Part shown: piece by piece, positions 1-8,644 of the stretch
Layout: the number at the start of each line of letters is the position of its first letter
Numbering within the stretch: the first letter of the stretch is position 1
DNA from: Anaerolineaceae bacterium
GTDB lineage: Bacteria; Chloroflexota; Anaerolineae; Aggregatilineales; Phototrophicaceae
Reading direction: 5' to 3'
NCBI GenBank assembly: GCA_026708325.1
Contig: JAPOVC010000019.1
Location: 1-52,991 of the forward strand
DNA: 52,991 nt
Position numbers and translations under genes: made by a program
Notes under the pieces: generated by a model
What the model saw: the letters and a program-made list of their open reading frames with translations, nothing else
Told to the model about the DNA's origin: nothing
The model's database searches: none

Positions 1-1199
1 CCATGCGCTCCGCGGACTGGCTGATCGACCTGGGGCCGGGCGCGGGCGAGCGCGGTGGCCAGGTGGTTGCCGAGGGTCCGCCGGAGCAGGTCGAGCAGGT
101 TGAGGAAAGCCTCACGGGCGCCTATCTCTCCGGCCGTCTGCGCATTGACGTGCCGGAGTCGCGTCGACCTGGCAGCGGGCATGAACTGGTCATGCGCGGC
201 GCCAGCGAGAACAACCTCAAGGGCATCGACGTGAGTTTGCCGCTGGGCACCCTGATCTGCATCACCGGCGTCAGCGGCAGCGGCAAGAGCACCCTGATGA
301 TCGACACCCTATACCGTCAGCTGGCGCGACGCCTGAACAACAGTCGGGAACGACCCGGCGCGCTGGCAGCGCTGGACGGCGCCGGGCACGTCGACAAGAT
401 CATCAACATCGACCAAAGTCCCATCGGTCGCACGCCGCGCAGCAACCCCGGCACCTACACCAAGATGTTTGACGGCATTCGCCAACTCTTCGCCGAACTG
501 CCGGAGAGCAAAATCCGCGGCTACATGCCCGGACGTTTCAGCTTCAACGTCAAGGGCGGCCGCTGCGAGAATTGCCAGGGGCAGGGGCAATTGCAGATCG
601 AGATGCAGTTCCTGCCCGACATATATGTCACCTGCGAAGTGTGCGGGGGGGCGCGCTACAATCGCGAGACGCTGCAGGTGCGTTATCGTGACAAGAGCAT
701 CGCCGACGTGCTGGACATGACCGTCAGCGAAGGGCTGAAATTCTTCGCGAACATCCCTCCCATTCTCAACAAGCTGAAGACGCTCGACGCGGTGGGACTG
801 GGCTACATTCGCATCGGTCAGCCGGCCACCACGCTCAGTGGCGGCGAGGCGCAGCGCGTCAAACTCAGTCGTGAACTGGCGAAGCGCGCTACCGGCCAGA
901 CGCTCTACATCCTCGACGAGCCTTCCACCGGCCTGCACGCGGCCGACGTCAAGCGTCTGATCGCCGTATTGCAGCAACTTGTCGACAACGGCAACACGGT
1001 GCTGGTCATCGAGCACAATCTGGACATCATCAAGGTGGCCGACTGGATCGTCGATCTTGGGCCCGAGGGCGGTGACGCGGGCGGTGAGGTCATCGCCACC
1101 GGCACGCCCGAGGACGTCGCCCTGCAGGAGACCAGTTACACCGGGCAATGGCTGCGGCCAGTCCTGGCGCGACCGGAGGCCCTGAGCGAAGCGGTCTGA
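1..1199 (+). CDS. uvrA: UvrA excinuclease subunit A, C-terminal part (5' end outside window)
   Basis: UvrA is the damage-recognition ATPase of UvrABC nucleotide excision repair and acts in the cytoplasm as a dimer. The reading frame is open from the first bases, so the true start lies upstream; only the last ~399 of the usual ~940 residues are here. Visible are the end of the first ABC module, then the second module with Walker [10 protein letters not shown] (about nt 268-294), the C-terminal zinc finger (CENC ... CEVC, nt ~571-645), the ABC signature LSGGEAQR (nt ~835-858), Walker [13 protein letters not shown] and the H-loop VIEHNLD. All key motifs are intact. The next gene starts 20 nt downstream with its own ribosome-binding site. 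The identification is certain; only the missing 5' end limits it. Confidence 0.97.
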   Translation, partial: MRSADWLIDLGPGAGERGGQVVAEGPPEQVEQVEESLTGAYLSGRLRIDVPESRRPGSGHELVMRGASENNLKGIDVSLPLGTLICITGVSGSGKSTLMIDTLYRQLARRLNNSRERPGALAALDGAGHVDKIINIDQSPIGRTPRSNPGTYTKMFDGIRQLFAELPESKIRGYMPGRFSFNVKGGRCENCQGQGQLQIEMQFLPDIYVTCEVCGGARYNRETLQVRYRDKSIADVLDMTVSEGLKFFANIPPILNKLKTLDAVGLGYIRIGQPATTLSGGEAQRVKLSRELAKRATGQTLYILDEPSTGLHAADVKRLIAVLQQLVDNGNTVLVIEHNLDIIKVADWIVDLGPEGGDAGGEVIATGTPEDVALQETSYTGQWLRPVLARPEALSEAV

Positions 1200-1219
1200 A
1201 ACCACTTGAGGGAGGCAGC

Positions 1220-3103
1220 ATGTTGCGTAACCTGAACAGCATCCAGGTGGAGCGCGCGCTGCGCGAGGAGGGTCCGGGCCCTCCCTTTCCGCCGGCGGCG
1301 GACCGCGGGGCCTGGGAGGCGGTCCGTGCCGGTCTGGGGGAAGAAGAGTGCCGGCGACTCATCCAGCGGGGAGAAGAGGCGGTCCACGCCGGCATCACGG
1401 CCCTGCCGGCCACGCTTTTTCTGGAATTCCAGCGCATCGGTGAGCGCAATGCCTATGACAGGAACTGGGTTCTGCGTCGGCGCGGTCTGAACTGGATGAC
1501 GCTGGCCGAGTGCCTTGAGTATGAAGGGCGTTTTCTCGATCCGCTGCTTGACACGGCCTGGGCCATCTGTGAGGAAAGCACCTGGGCGATCGCGGCCCAT
1601 CAGCGGGCCCTGACGGACATGGAGCGACCGCACATCGACCTGATGGCTACGATGACCGGCGCTTACCTGGCGGAATTTGACCTTTTGCTGGGCGCAGAGA
1701 TGGAACCCGCGCTCGGTGTGCGCATTCGCCATGAAATGGACCGACGCCTGTTCACGCCCTGGCTGCAACGCCATGACTATCACTGGATGTACAGCCTGGA
1801 GGAACGCACGGTCAACAACTGGAACGGTGTTTGCAACGGCAATTTGCTGACCGCAGCGCTGCACCTGGAGCCGGACCCGGCGCGTCTGGCGGAAATTGTC
1901 ATAAGGGCGGCGCACTCAATGGCGGACTTCATCGACGGCTTCGAGTGCGACGGAGGTTCGACCGAGGGCGTGTCCTGCTGGGCCTTCGGCTTCGGCAACT
2001 TCATCATGGCGGCCGCGCTGCTGGAGCAGAGGACCAATGGCCGACTGAGTTTTCTGGGCGACGAAGAGCGCATGCGCGACATTTCGCGCTTCCCGCTGCG
2101 CACCCTCGTCAGTCCCGGCAAATGGGCCGAAATCTCGGACATTCATCCGGACATGCAGTGCCCGCTGTGGCTGCTCAACTGGCTGGCGCGTCGACTCGAC
2201 ATGCCGGATCTGAATGCCCTGGCCCGGGAGCAACTGCGCCTGGGGCTGGACTGGAACGAAGGGCCGCTGACCTGGGACCTGCGCAGTCTGCTATGGCGTG
2301 CCGCGCAGCCGGAAGTTGTGGGTGATGAGCGCTACGTGCCCGCCCGTCACGATTTCTACAGCGGCATGCACTGGATGTTCGCGCGCATGGACCCGGCCGA
2401 TCCTGACGCGCTGGTGCTGGTGGCGAAAGGCGGTCACAACGGCGAGATGCACAACCAGAACGACCTGGGGTCGATCATCGTGCACCATGGCCGCGAAAAC
2501 TTGATCGTCGACCCCGGCCGCGGGCGCTTCAGTCGCGAGTACTTCGGGGCCGGGCGCTACGATTTGCTGGTCAACCAGTCCTTCGGCCATTCCTGTCCCG
2601 TGCCCAACGGGCAGATGCAGGGGCCGCTGAGCCACGTGCGCCATGGCGACAGGAGAAAAGATGCTGAATATCACGCGCGCCTGCTCGAACATCGCGCCGA
2701 CGAGACGCAGGACCTGCTCAGGCTGGAGCTGGCCGACGCCTGGGACGAGGCTGCGGACCTGGAGTCGTTGGTACGGACGGCCTCCCTGCAACGGGACTGT
2801 CCGGAAGGGCGCATCGAGTTGCTGGACGAGGTGCGCTTTGCCAGCGGCCCCGGCATGCTGGAAAGCGTGCTGATCACCTTCGGCGATGTCGAGGAGGGCG
2901 CGGGCCAGGTAGTCATTCGCGGCGAAAGGGCGGCCCTGCGGGTGGACTACGACGACGGCGCCCTGCAAGTGCGGACGGAGTTCGTGCCCCAGGTGGCGCT
3001 CTTTGTGGAGAAGCGTGACCTGCGGCGCGTCATTTTCTCATTTCGCGAGCCCCGGCAGCAGGGCAGCATCCGACTGGATATCGAACCGGTGCAAAGGCAA
3101 TAA
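1220..3103 (+). CDS. Heparinase II/III-like polysaccharide lyase
   Basis: A 627-residue protein resembling the two-domain alginate lyase/heparinase II-III family, which cleaves uronic-acid-containing polysaccharides by beta-elimination. The N-terminal ~330 residues look like the alpha/alpha-toroid (stretches such as NNWNGVCNGNLL and WAFGFGNFI). The C-terminal half has the heparinase II/III beta-sheet signature HNQNDLGSIIVHHGRENLIVD-type motif, here around nt 2451-2515, followed by PGRG. The ATG at 1220 is chosen because GGGAGG lies just upstream; the in-frame ATG at 1148 would lie inside uvrA. I see no signal peptide, so a cytoplasmic enzyme acting on imported oligosaccharides is likely. Its neighbours further on (PL22-like lyase, sugar importers) support a glycan role. 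The exact substrate cannot be read from the sequence. Confidence 0.8.
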   Translation: MLRNLNSIQVERALREEGPGPPFPPAADRGAWEAVRAGLGEEECRRLIQRGEEAVHAGITALPATLFLEFQRIGERNAYDRNWVLRRRGLNWMTLAECLEYEGRFLDPLLDTAWAICEESTWAIAAHQRALTDMERPHIDLMATMTGAYLAEFDLLLGAEMEPALGVRIRHEMDRRLFTPWLQRHDYHWMYSLEERTVNNWNGVCNGNLLTAALHLEPDPARLAEIVIRAAHSMADFIDGFECDGGSTEGVSCWAFGFGNFIMAAALLEQRTNGRLSFLGDEERMRDISRFPLRTLVSPGKWAEISDIHPDMQCPLWLLNWLARRLDMPDLNALAREQLRLGLDWNEGPLTWDLRSLLWRAAQPEVVGDERYVPARHDFYSGMHWMFARMDPADPDALVLVAKGGHNGEMHNQNDLGSIIVHHGRENLIVDPGRGRFSREYFGAGRYDLLVNQSFGHSCPVPNGQMQGPLSHVRHGDRRKDAEYHARLLEHRADETQDLLRLELADAWDEAADLESLVRTASLQRDCPEGRIELLDEVRFASGPGMLESVLITFGDVEEGAGQVVIRGERAALRVDYDDGALQVRTEFVPQVALFVEKRDLRRVIFSFREPRQQGSIRLDIEPVQRQ

Positions 3104-3111
3104 CTGTATTT

Positions 3112-3140
3112 TTGCCGTAGATGTGAAATCGGGCTATTGT
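3112..3140 (+). promoter_or_regulatory. Candidate promoter of the restriction-modification operon
   Basis: A TTGCCG box (3112-3117) and a TATTGT box (3135-3140) are 17 nt apart, each matching 4 of 6 bases of the sigma-70-type consensus. It lies in the AT-rich gap after the heparinase-like gene and 57 nt ahead of the methyltransferase start. This is pattern matching only. Confidence 0.4.
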
Positions 3141-3146
3141 GGGCCA

Positions 3147-3180
3147 TGTAGAAAGCAGAAGACTACGTAGACAATCTACA
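3147..3180. promoter_or_regulatory. Candidate operator: nested inverted repeats ahead of the RM genes
   Basis: TGTAGA (3147-3152) and TCTACA (3175-3180) form an inverted repeat around the 8-bp palindrome CTACGTAG (3163-3170). GTAGA-caa-TCTAC (3167-3179) is a second overlapping dyad. The block lies between the candidate -10 and the methyltransferase start, where a repressor would act. Many RM operons are controlled by a C protein or by the MTase itself; no C gene is visible here. Confidence 0.35.
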
Positions 3181-3196
3181 AGGTGAATGTTTCAAG

Positions 3197-4546
3197 ATGT
3201 TTGCTTCTAGCGCCCTCAAAAATGCGATACGTGACAAAAAAAGCGACGCAATTTTTGGTGAGAAGACTCTTGATCCAACATTTATGGCAAATCGGGATGC
3301 ACCAGTACATCGCTGGGTGCCATGGATTGCGGGATTTTCTAAGTACTTTGTCCAAGAAGTGATAGAAGTTTTCGCAACTTCACCTTCTGTCGTTCTTGAT
3401 CCATTCGCTGGTGTGGGCACAACTTTAGTGGAGGCCGATGTTGCAGGAAACAAAGCGATAGGATTTGAAATAAATCCCTATGCGGCATTTGCGTCTAGAA
3501 CAAAGTTGTCAGCGCATCGATTGGACACGAGGTCTCTGCAGAACTCCGCTCAAGACTACATAGATTTCATTTCGAAGAGCATTCAAGAATGCGCGAAACC
3601 TAAATCGGTCCCTCCAAAGGGTTTTCGTACACGAGTTCCATTTTATAGCCCACCTGTTGAGCATAAGGTCTTACTTACTTTAGATTTCATTTCTAGTTTG
3701 GAGAAGCATCAAGCTGATGTCTTCCGCTTAGCTTTTGCCGCTACGATGGTAGATTATTCAAACTATTCATATGAACCCAGTCTTGGTCGTAAGGAAGCCG
3801 CAGGGCGCCCAAATGTGGAAGATTACGATGTGGCAAACGCATTTGCAGAGAAAATTTCTCAGATGGCCATTGACGCCAAGTGGTATCGTGAGTCTCGTAA
3901 GTCCAAAACTCGGAAAGATGGTGAAATCTACGAGCAATCTTTTTTTGATGGGTATACTGAAATACAGAAAGGAACCGTTGATTTATTGATTACTTCGCCA
4001 CCCTATTTGAACAATTACCATTACAATCGAAACACTCGACCCCATCTCTACTGGCTCGGTTTCTGTTCCAAGCCGAGCGATTTGAAGCGACTGGAAGAAC
4101 TCAATTTTGGAACATATTGGCAAAATGCACGAGCCGAAAAAGATGTCGAACTCGATCCGTCAATCAATGACAAAGCAATTCAGCAAGCGCTAGAGAATGT
4201 CAGAAGTAAGAACCCGGAAAAGGGGATTTATGGCGGTTCTGGTTGGGCAAACTATGGCACGAGATATTTCAATGATTGCGCACGTTTTGTACGAGGAGCA
4301 GCTTGGTGTCTACGTCCTGGTGCATCGGCTTTTGTTGTAATAGGGAATTCAATTCTGCAAGGAGTACCAATCCCGACAGACCTCTTTCTTGCAAAGATTG
4401 CAGCGAAACAAGGTTTTAGGGTCGTGAACATACACGTTCCCCGCAATGTACGTGTTGGCAACAGCATTACAAATTCGAAAGTACGTGCTGGAAAGTCAAA
4501 CGGGAGCGCATTATACGAGGCAGTTGTTGAACTCAGGCGCAACTGA
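3197..4546 (+). CDS. DNA methyltransferase, amino (N4-C or N6-A) type, of an RM system
   Basis: A 449-residue S-adenosylmethionine-dependent DNA methyltransferase. An N-terminal motif X-like stretch (HRWVPWIAGFS, residues 38-48) precedes motif I DPFAGVGTT (68-76) and the acidic motif II residue E91. The catalytic motif IV TSPPY is at 266-270. SPPY is typical of enzymes that methylate exocyclic amines; the PCQ and ENV motifs of C5-cytosine enzymes are absent. The order X-I-long gap-IV resembles the alpha class, with the target-recognition part probably between residues 100 and 260. The ATG at 3197 has AAGGTG upstream (11 nt). Its stop overlaps the nuclease start (TGATG), so the two are co-translated. 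Base composition is visibly AT-richer than in the flanking genes, which points to transfer. The target sequence is unknown. Confidence 0.88.
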   Translation: MFASSALKNAIRDKKSDAIFGEKTLDPTFMANRDAPVHRWVPWIAGFSKYFVQEVIEVFATSPSVVLDPFAGVGTTLVEADVAGNKAIGFEINPYAAFASRTKLSAHRLDTRSLQNSAQDYIDFISKSIQECAKPKSVPPKGFRTRVPFYSPPVEHKVLLTLDFISSLEKHQADVFRLAFAATMVDYSNYSYEPSLGRKEAAGRPNVEDYDVANAFAEKISQMAIDAKWYRESRKSKTRKDGEIYEQSFFDGYTEIQKGTVDLLITSPPYLNNYHYNRNTRPHLYWLGFCSKPSDLKRLEELNFGTYWQNARAEKDVELDPSINDKAIQQALENVRSKNPEKGIYGGSGWANYGTRYFNDCARFVRGAAWCLRPGASAFVVIGNSILQGVPIPTDLFLAKIAAKQGFRVVNIHVPRNVRVGNSITNSKVRAGKSNGSALYEAVVELRRN

Positions 4547-5127
4547 TGACAAGACTTTGGGACCCTCTGACTTACGAAAACCTTATGGCTGGTACTGTGG
4601 CGCATTTTGAAGAACAGACGCAGCACCCCCTTAGTGATATCGGGAGCATTTGGGGGCCGGGAATATATGCATTGTATTATTGTGGTGAAATGAATGTGTA
4701 TGAGCCCATCTGTGATGGAGCCTCTCCAATCTATGTTGGCAAAGCTGTTCCAAAGGGCTCTAGAACCGGTACCGAACTAGACTTAGATCATCCTGCTTTG
4801 AGAAATAGATTGAGAGAACACGCAAGGTCCGTAGAGCAAGTGGATAACTTGGAGCTAGAAGATTTTACATTTAGAGTGCTAGCAATTGTCCCTGTTTGGA
4901 TCGTCTTTGCGGAACAGGCACTTATCAAGCGTTATAGACCTGTTTGGAACAGTTGCCTTGATGGATTTGGAAAGCATCATCAAGGTGGCAGAAGAAGCAA
5001 GACAGTTCGAAGCTGGTGGGATACCTTGCATCCAGGACGCCCCTGGACAGCCGATGAAACGCAATTAAAGACAATTGCTGAAGCCAAGAAACGAGTATTG
5101 GATTACTGGAAGGAACTGGGTGCCTAG
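4546..5127 (+). CDS. Eco29kI-like GIY-YIG type II restriction endonuclease
   Basis: A 193-residue protein matching the Eco29kI family, the GIY-YIG-fold type II enzymes that cut CCGCGG in the members I know. The motif pair reads GIYALYY (39-45) and PIYVGKA (61-67). The remaining active-site pattern is complete: R88 and H92 in NRLREH, E123 in FAEQAL, and N135 in RPVWN. The spacings R-(4)-H and E-(12)-N are those I recall for Eco29kI (R104/H108, E142/N154). The family's C-terminal signature DGFG ... WWDTLHPGRPW (139-167) is also present. The start overlaps the MTase stop (TGATG). Base composition is AT-rich, as in the MTase. The enzyme looks intact; the assumed CCGCGG specificity is carried over from relatives and has not been shown. 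Confidence 0.9.
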   Translation: MTRLWDPLTYENLMAGTVAHFEEQTQHPLSDIGSIWGPGIYALYYCGEMNVYEPICDGASPIYVGKAVPKGSRTGTELDLDHPALRNRLREHARSVEQVDNLELEDFTFRVLAIVPVWIVFAEQALIKRYRPVWNSCLDGFGKHHQGGRRSKTVRSWWDTLHPGRPWTADETQLKTIAEAKKRVLDYWKELGA

Positions 5128-5302
5128 CAAATTGAAATCGGTATGTCTTCACAGGTCATTTCCTGCGAGTCCAATTGCTAAGCATTTGGGCAAATTCGCT
5201 CACCACTGTCAAGCATCGGACTTATTCGCTAGAGTAGTATGGAGTGACGTCTTCTGGGCATCATTTGCTACCAGACAAATGGCCTTGGCAAATTGAGATA
5301 GG
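5127..5302. repeat. Imperfect 15-bp direct repeat flanking the gap behind the RM genes
   Basis: GCAAATTGAAATCGG (5127-5141) recurs as GCAAATTGAGATAGG (5288-5302), 13 of 15 bases identical. The first copy begins right at the end of the endonuclease gene and the second lies about 85 nt before the next gene. It may be a remnant of a duplication at the island edge or chance in AT-rich DNA. The rest of 5128-5387 shows no gene; it is AT-rich like the island. Confidence 0.3.
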
Positions 5303-5387
5303 AGGTGTTGAAAGCAAAAAGACATTCTTCAAGCCAGCGACAATGGCTGGGTACAAAATGGAGCAAGAAGAGCAAAGGATGAGTTTC

Positions 5388-7361
5388 ATGGTTGAGAAAC
5401 ATACGCTTGATCGCAGACAGTTCCTGAAATCAGTCGCCGGCGCGGCGGCGGCAGGAGTGGCGGTCACGCCACTGCTCCAGGCCGTGCCCGCGGTCGCCCA
5501 GGACATGATGTATTCCCAGGCGCCGATGCTGGACGACATGGGCCTGCCGCCCGTGGAGGAGCGTCTGCCCTCCAACCCGCGCGTGATCCCGGTCTTCGAG
5601 GAGATCGGCGAATACGGCGGGACCTGGCGCCGCGGCTTCAAGGGACGCGCCGACATGCAGGGGCCGGCCAAGCTCTTCTACGCCTTTGGCCTGCACTTCC
5701 AGTACACGGCGGACCTGAGTAACGTCATCATTGTGCCCGGCCTGTACGACGAGTGGTCGCAGAACGAGGATTCGACCGAGTACACCTTCCACATTCGTGA
5801 AGGCATGAAGTGGTCGGACGGTCATCCCTTCACCACCACGGACGTAAAGTTCTGGTATGACTGGTACCAGAACGGCGAAATCGGCGCCACGCGCTCTGTG
5901 TTGAACGTGGGCGGCCAGAATCTTGAGATTGATTTCGTGGACGACCAGACCTTCACCCTGAAACTTGGCGCGCCCAGTCCGCTTCTGCCCTTCAAGGTGG
6001 CGCGCGACGACACCGAGGGCCAGCACGGCGGGCCGACCATGGCCGCGCCGGTGCATTACCTCTCCCAGTTCGTCCAGGACCACGAGAACGCCAACCAGGA
6101 AATGATCGACGCGGCGATGGCGGCCAACGAAGTCCCCACCTGGCAGGAGCTCTTCGGTACCGGCGGCACGCCGCGCGGCCCGATCTCCTGGTGGGCAACC
6201 AACCCGGACGTGCCGGTGATGCACGCCTGGTGGATGGAAAAGCCCTTGCCCTTCAACGATCCGATCGTGCTGGTGCGCAACCCCTACTTCTACTCTGTGG
6301 ACGAGACGGGCCAGCAGTTGCCCTACATCGATCGTATCGAACACAAGCTTTTTGAAGACAACGCGGTTTTCGACCTGTGGATCAGCCAGGGGCTAATCGA
6401 CATGCAGGTGCGGCACGTCAATGCCGGCAACTTCTCGCTCTACAAGGAGCTGGAAGAGGAGGGCGGCTACCGCGTGCTGATCTGGCGCGGGGCCACCACC
6501 AATGCCTACCATCCCAACACCAGCAGCGACGACCCGCGCAAACGCGCCATCTTCAGCGACCCGCGTTTCCGTGAGGCCCTGTCGATTTCAATCGACCGGG
6601 TTGCCATCAACGAACTGGTTTACGACGGCCTGCTGGAACCGCGTCAGGGCAGCCCGGTTTCGGGTTCGCCGGACTTCAGCGCCGAACTGGAGCAGCGCTG
6701 GACGGAGTACGACCCGGAGAAAGCCATGGCCCTGCTTGATGACATGGGCATGGCGATGGGCGGGGACGGCTTCCGCACGGCCCCGGACGGCGATCCGATC
6801 AACTTCCAGCTCTTGCACTCACAGGTGGGCAACCAGACCTGGCTGGACGAAATTAGTCAGGTCCTGGGCTACTGGCGCGCCATCGGTCTCAACGTCACCG
6901 AGGACGGCGTCGAGCGCTCGCTCTATCAGCAACGCTGTGCCGACAATCAGGTCGATATTGGCACCTGGGACGTCGACCGCAGCCTGATCATTCAGGCCGA
7001 TCCGCGTTCCTACATCGGCGATTCACCCCAGCAGGTCTGGGCGCCGAAGTACAATCGCTGGCGGACTGGCGGCGCCAACAGCGAGGAACCGCCGGAGGAC
7101 CATCCCATCAGGCGCATCTGGGCCATCTGGGACCAGGTCACCGTCGAGCCGGACGCCGAAAAACGCTCCGCCCTGATGCAGGAACTGATGGGCGTGCATG
7201 CCGAAGCGCCCTTCGCCATCGGCACCGTGGGCGAGGCCCCGCAGCCGGTGATCGTCACCAACAGCATGCGCAACGTGCCCAACGACATCGTCGACGACAC
7301 GTCTCTGCGTAACATTCGCGTCGCCTACCCCGAGCAGTTCTTCTTCAAGTCCTCGATGTAA
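5388..7361 (+). CDS. ABC transporter substrate-binding protein, family 5 (SBP_bac_5), Tat-exported
   Basis: A 657-residue extracytoplasmic receptor of the peptide/oligosaccharide (Dpp/Opp) type. The N-terminus carries a twin-arginine motif DRRQFLKS followed by a hydrophobic Ala-rich segment ending AVPAVAQ, so folded export by Tat is predicted; no lipobox Cys is present. The family signature EYTFHIREGMKWSDGHPFT follows about 100 residues after the signal. The ATG at 5388 is chosen because AAGGA lies 8 nt upstream; an ATG at 5379 is nearly as good and gives the same signal peptide. No permease or ATPase gene is next to it, so it works with an importer encoded elsewhere or serves the adjacent glycan genes. 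It lies directly behind the AT-rich RM island and its own base composition is again GC-rich. The ligand is not readable. Confidence 0.88.
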   Translation: MVEKHTLDRRQFLKSVAGAAAAGVAVTPLLQAVPAVAQDMMYSQAPMLDDMGLPPVEERLPSNPRVIPVFEEIGEYGGTWRRGFKGRADMQGPAKLFYAFGLHFQYTADLSNVIIVPGLYDEWSQNEDSTEYTFHIREGMKWSDGHPFTTTDVKFWYDWYQNGEIGATRSVLNVGGQNLEIDFVDDQTFTLKLGAPSPLLPFKVARDDTEGQHGGPTMAAPVHYLSQFVQDHENANQEMIDAAMAANEVPTWQELFGTGGTPRGPISWWATNPDVPVMHAWWMEKPLPFNDPIVLVRNPYFYSVDETGQQLPYIDRIEHKLFEDNAVFDLWISQGLIDMQVRHVNAGNFSLYKELEEEGGYRVLIWRGATTNAYHPNTSSDDPRKRAIFSDPRFREALSISIDRVAINELVYDGLLEPRQGSPVSGSPDFSAELEQRWTEYDPEKAMALLDDMGMAMGGDGFRTAPDGDPINFQLLHSQVGNQTWLDEISQVLGYWRAIGLNVTEDGVERSLYQQRCADNQVDIGTWDVDRSLIIQADPRSYIGDSPQQVWAPKYNRWRTGGANSEEPPEDHPIRRIWAIWDQVTVEPDAEKRSALMQELMGVHAEAPFAIGTVGEAPQPVIVTNSMRNVPNDIVDDTSLRNIRVAYPEQFFFKSSM

Positions 7362-7387
7362 GCGGGCGCATGGCGTGAATTTCAAGG

Positions 7388-7423
7388 CCGGGGCAGGGCA
7401 ACAAGCCTGCCCCGGTTCGTTTG
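7388..7423 (+). terminator. Rho-independent-like terminator after the Tat-exported binding protein
   Basis: A perfect 10-bp stem, CCGGGGCAGG (7388-7397) with CCTGCCCCGG (7406-7415), has an 8-nt loop and is followed by TTCGTTTG. It lies 26 nt after the stop of the binding-protein gene and ahead of the propeller gene. Confidence 0.75.
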
Positions 7424-7453
7424 TGTGAATGTTTTTCCGGTAAAGGAGGAGCG

Positions 7454-8641
7454 GTGGACATTCGCCACAGGGTGCGAACCCTGACCAGCGGGCCGCGGCA
7501 CCACTTCTTCGGCTACTACAGCGTACCCATCTGGAATCCGGCGGAGACGCACCTGCTGTGCATCGAGAGCGAGTTTCAGGACCATCTGCCGCTGCCGGGC
7601 GAGCGGGGCGTCATCGGTCTGGCTGACGCGCAGAGCGGCGAATTCACGCCGGTCACTGCAACCGACGCCTGGAACCTGCAGCAAGGCACCTGGCTTTACT
7701 GGAACCCTGCGGCGCCGGGCCGCGAAATCGTCCACAACGACCGCGTGGACGGACGCCTGGTCACCGTCGTGCACGACATCGAGAGCGGTGAACGGCGCCT
7801 GTTGCCGCGGCCCATAAACGTACTCAGTCGCGACGGGCGTTACGCGCTGTGCCTCGACTACGGGCGCATGGGACGCCTGCGCAAAGTCGTCGGCTACCAG
7901 GGCGCGGAGGACCCCTACCCGGACGATCCGCACCCCCAAAAGGACGGTATCTTCCGCCTCGACATGCGCAGCGGCGAGGTGACCCTGCTTTACTCGATCC
8001 ACGAGGTGTGGGAACAGCTGGTCGAACGGCACCCGGAATTGCGCGAACGGCACATGTGGTTCAACCACACGACCATCAATCCCTCCGGCACGCGTTTCTA
8101 CTTCCTGGCGCGCGCCTGGGCCGGCGGCGTGGAAAACACCCACTTGCAGAGCGCGCTCTACACCGGCGCCATGGACGGCGGCGAGCTGCGCTGCCTGATC
8201 GACTTTGGCGGCTTTGTATCGCATCTGGACTGGCGCGACGACGAGAGCATGGCGGTCACCTGCACGACGACCAGCCCGCAGGAAAGGGCCACGCGGCAGC
8301 ACTTCATGCTGGCGGACCGGGAAGGGGCGGAGCTGCGTCCGATGGGTGGCGGCGAGCTGGACTTTGACGGCCACATGACCTTTTCGCCGGACGGCCGCTG
8401 GATGGTCACGGACCGAAACGTCGGCGCGTCGCTGGAAAAGTTACTCCTGCTGGTACGCGTGGAAGACGAGGCCGTGCAGGTTTTGCATCGCTTCGACATG
8501 CAGCAACGCTCCTGGCTGAGCGGCGACCTGCGCTGCGACCTGCATCCGCGCTGGAACCGCAGTGGCGACCAGGTCTGCGTGGACGCCATCGCCGCCGACG
8601 GCACGCGACAGCTGCACGTCGTTGACCTGGAAATGGAGTGA
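7454..8641 (+). CDS. Beta-propeller protein of unknown function, TolB/oligogalacturonate-lyase-like
   Basis: A protein of about 395 residues made of repeated beta-strand blades. Blade-type motifs include HHFFGYYSVPIWNP near the start, FNHTTINPSGTRFYFLAR in the middle, then SHLDWRDDESM and DGHMTFSPDGRWMVTD near the end. I recognise this pattern from uncharacterised propeller proteins found near polysaccharide-degradation genes. Catalytic residues cannot be assigned. The GTG at 7454 is preferred because AAAGGAGGA lies directly upstream; the ATG at 7421 lies in the tail of the preceding terminator and has no ribosome-binding site. The stop is 3 nt before the next gene, a second propeller, so the two form a translationally close pair. 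There is no signal peptide, so the protein is cytoplasmic. Confidence 0.7.
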   Translation: MDIRHRVRTLTSGPRHHFFGYYSVPIWNPAETHLLCIESEFQDHLPLPGERGVIGLADAQSGEFTPVTATDAWNLQQGTWLYWNPAAPGREIVHNDRVDGRLVTVVHDIESGERRLLPRPINVLSRDGRYALCLDYGRMGRLRKVVGYQGAEDPYPDDPHPQKDGIFRLDMRSGEVTLLYSIHEVWEQLVERHPELRERHMWFNHTTINPSGTRFYFLARAWAGGVENTHLQSALYTGAMDGGELRCLIDFGGFVSHLDWRDDESMAVTCTTTSPQERATRQHFMLADREGAELRPMGGGELDFDGHMTFSPDGRWMVTDRNVGASLEKLLLLVRVEDEAVQVLHRFDMQQRSWLSGDLRCDLHPRWNRSGDQVCVDAIAADGTRQLHVVDLEME

Positions 8642-8644
8642 GCG

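Noticed and set aside
3197..5127. Broader defence island around the RM genes
   Set aside because: No further defence genes (helicase, Zorya, Gabija, CRISPR, toxin-antitoxin) were found on either side; neighbours are glycan and transport genes.
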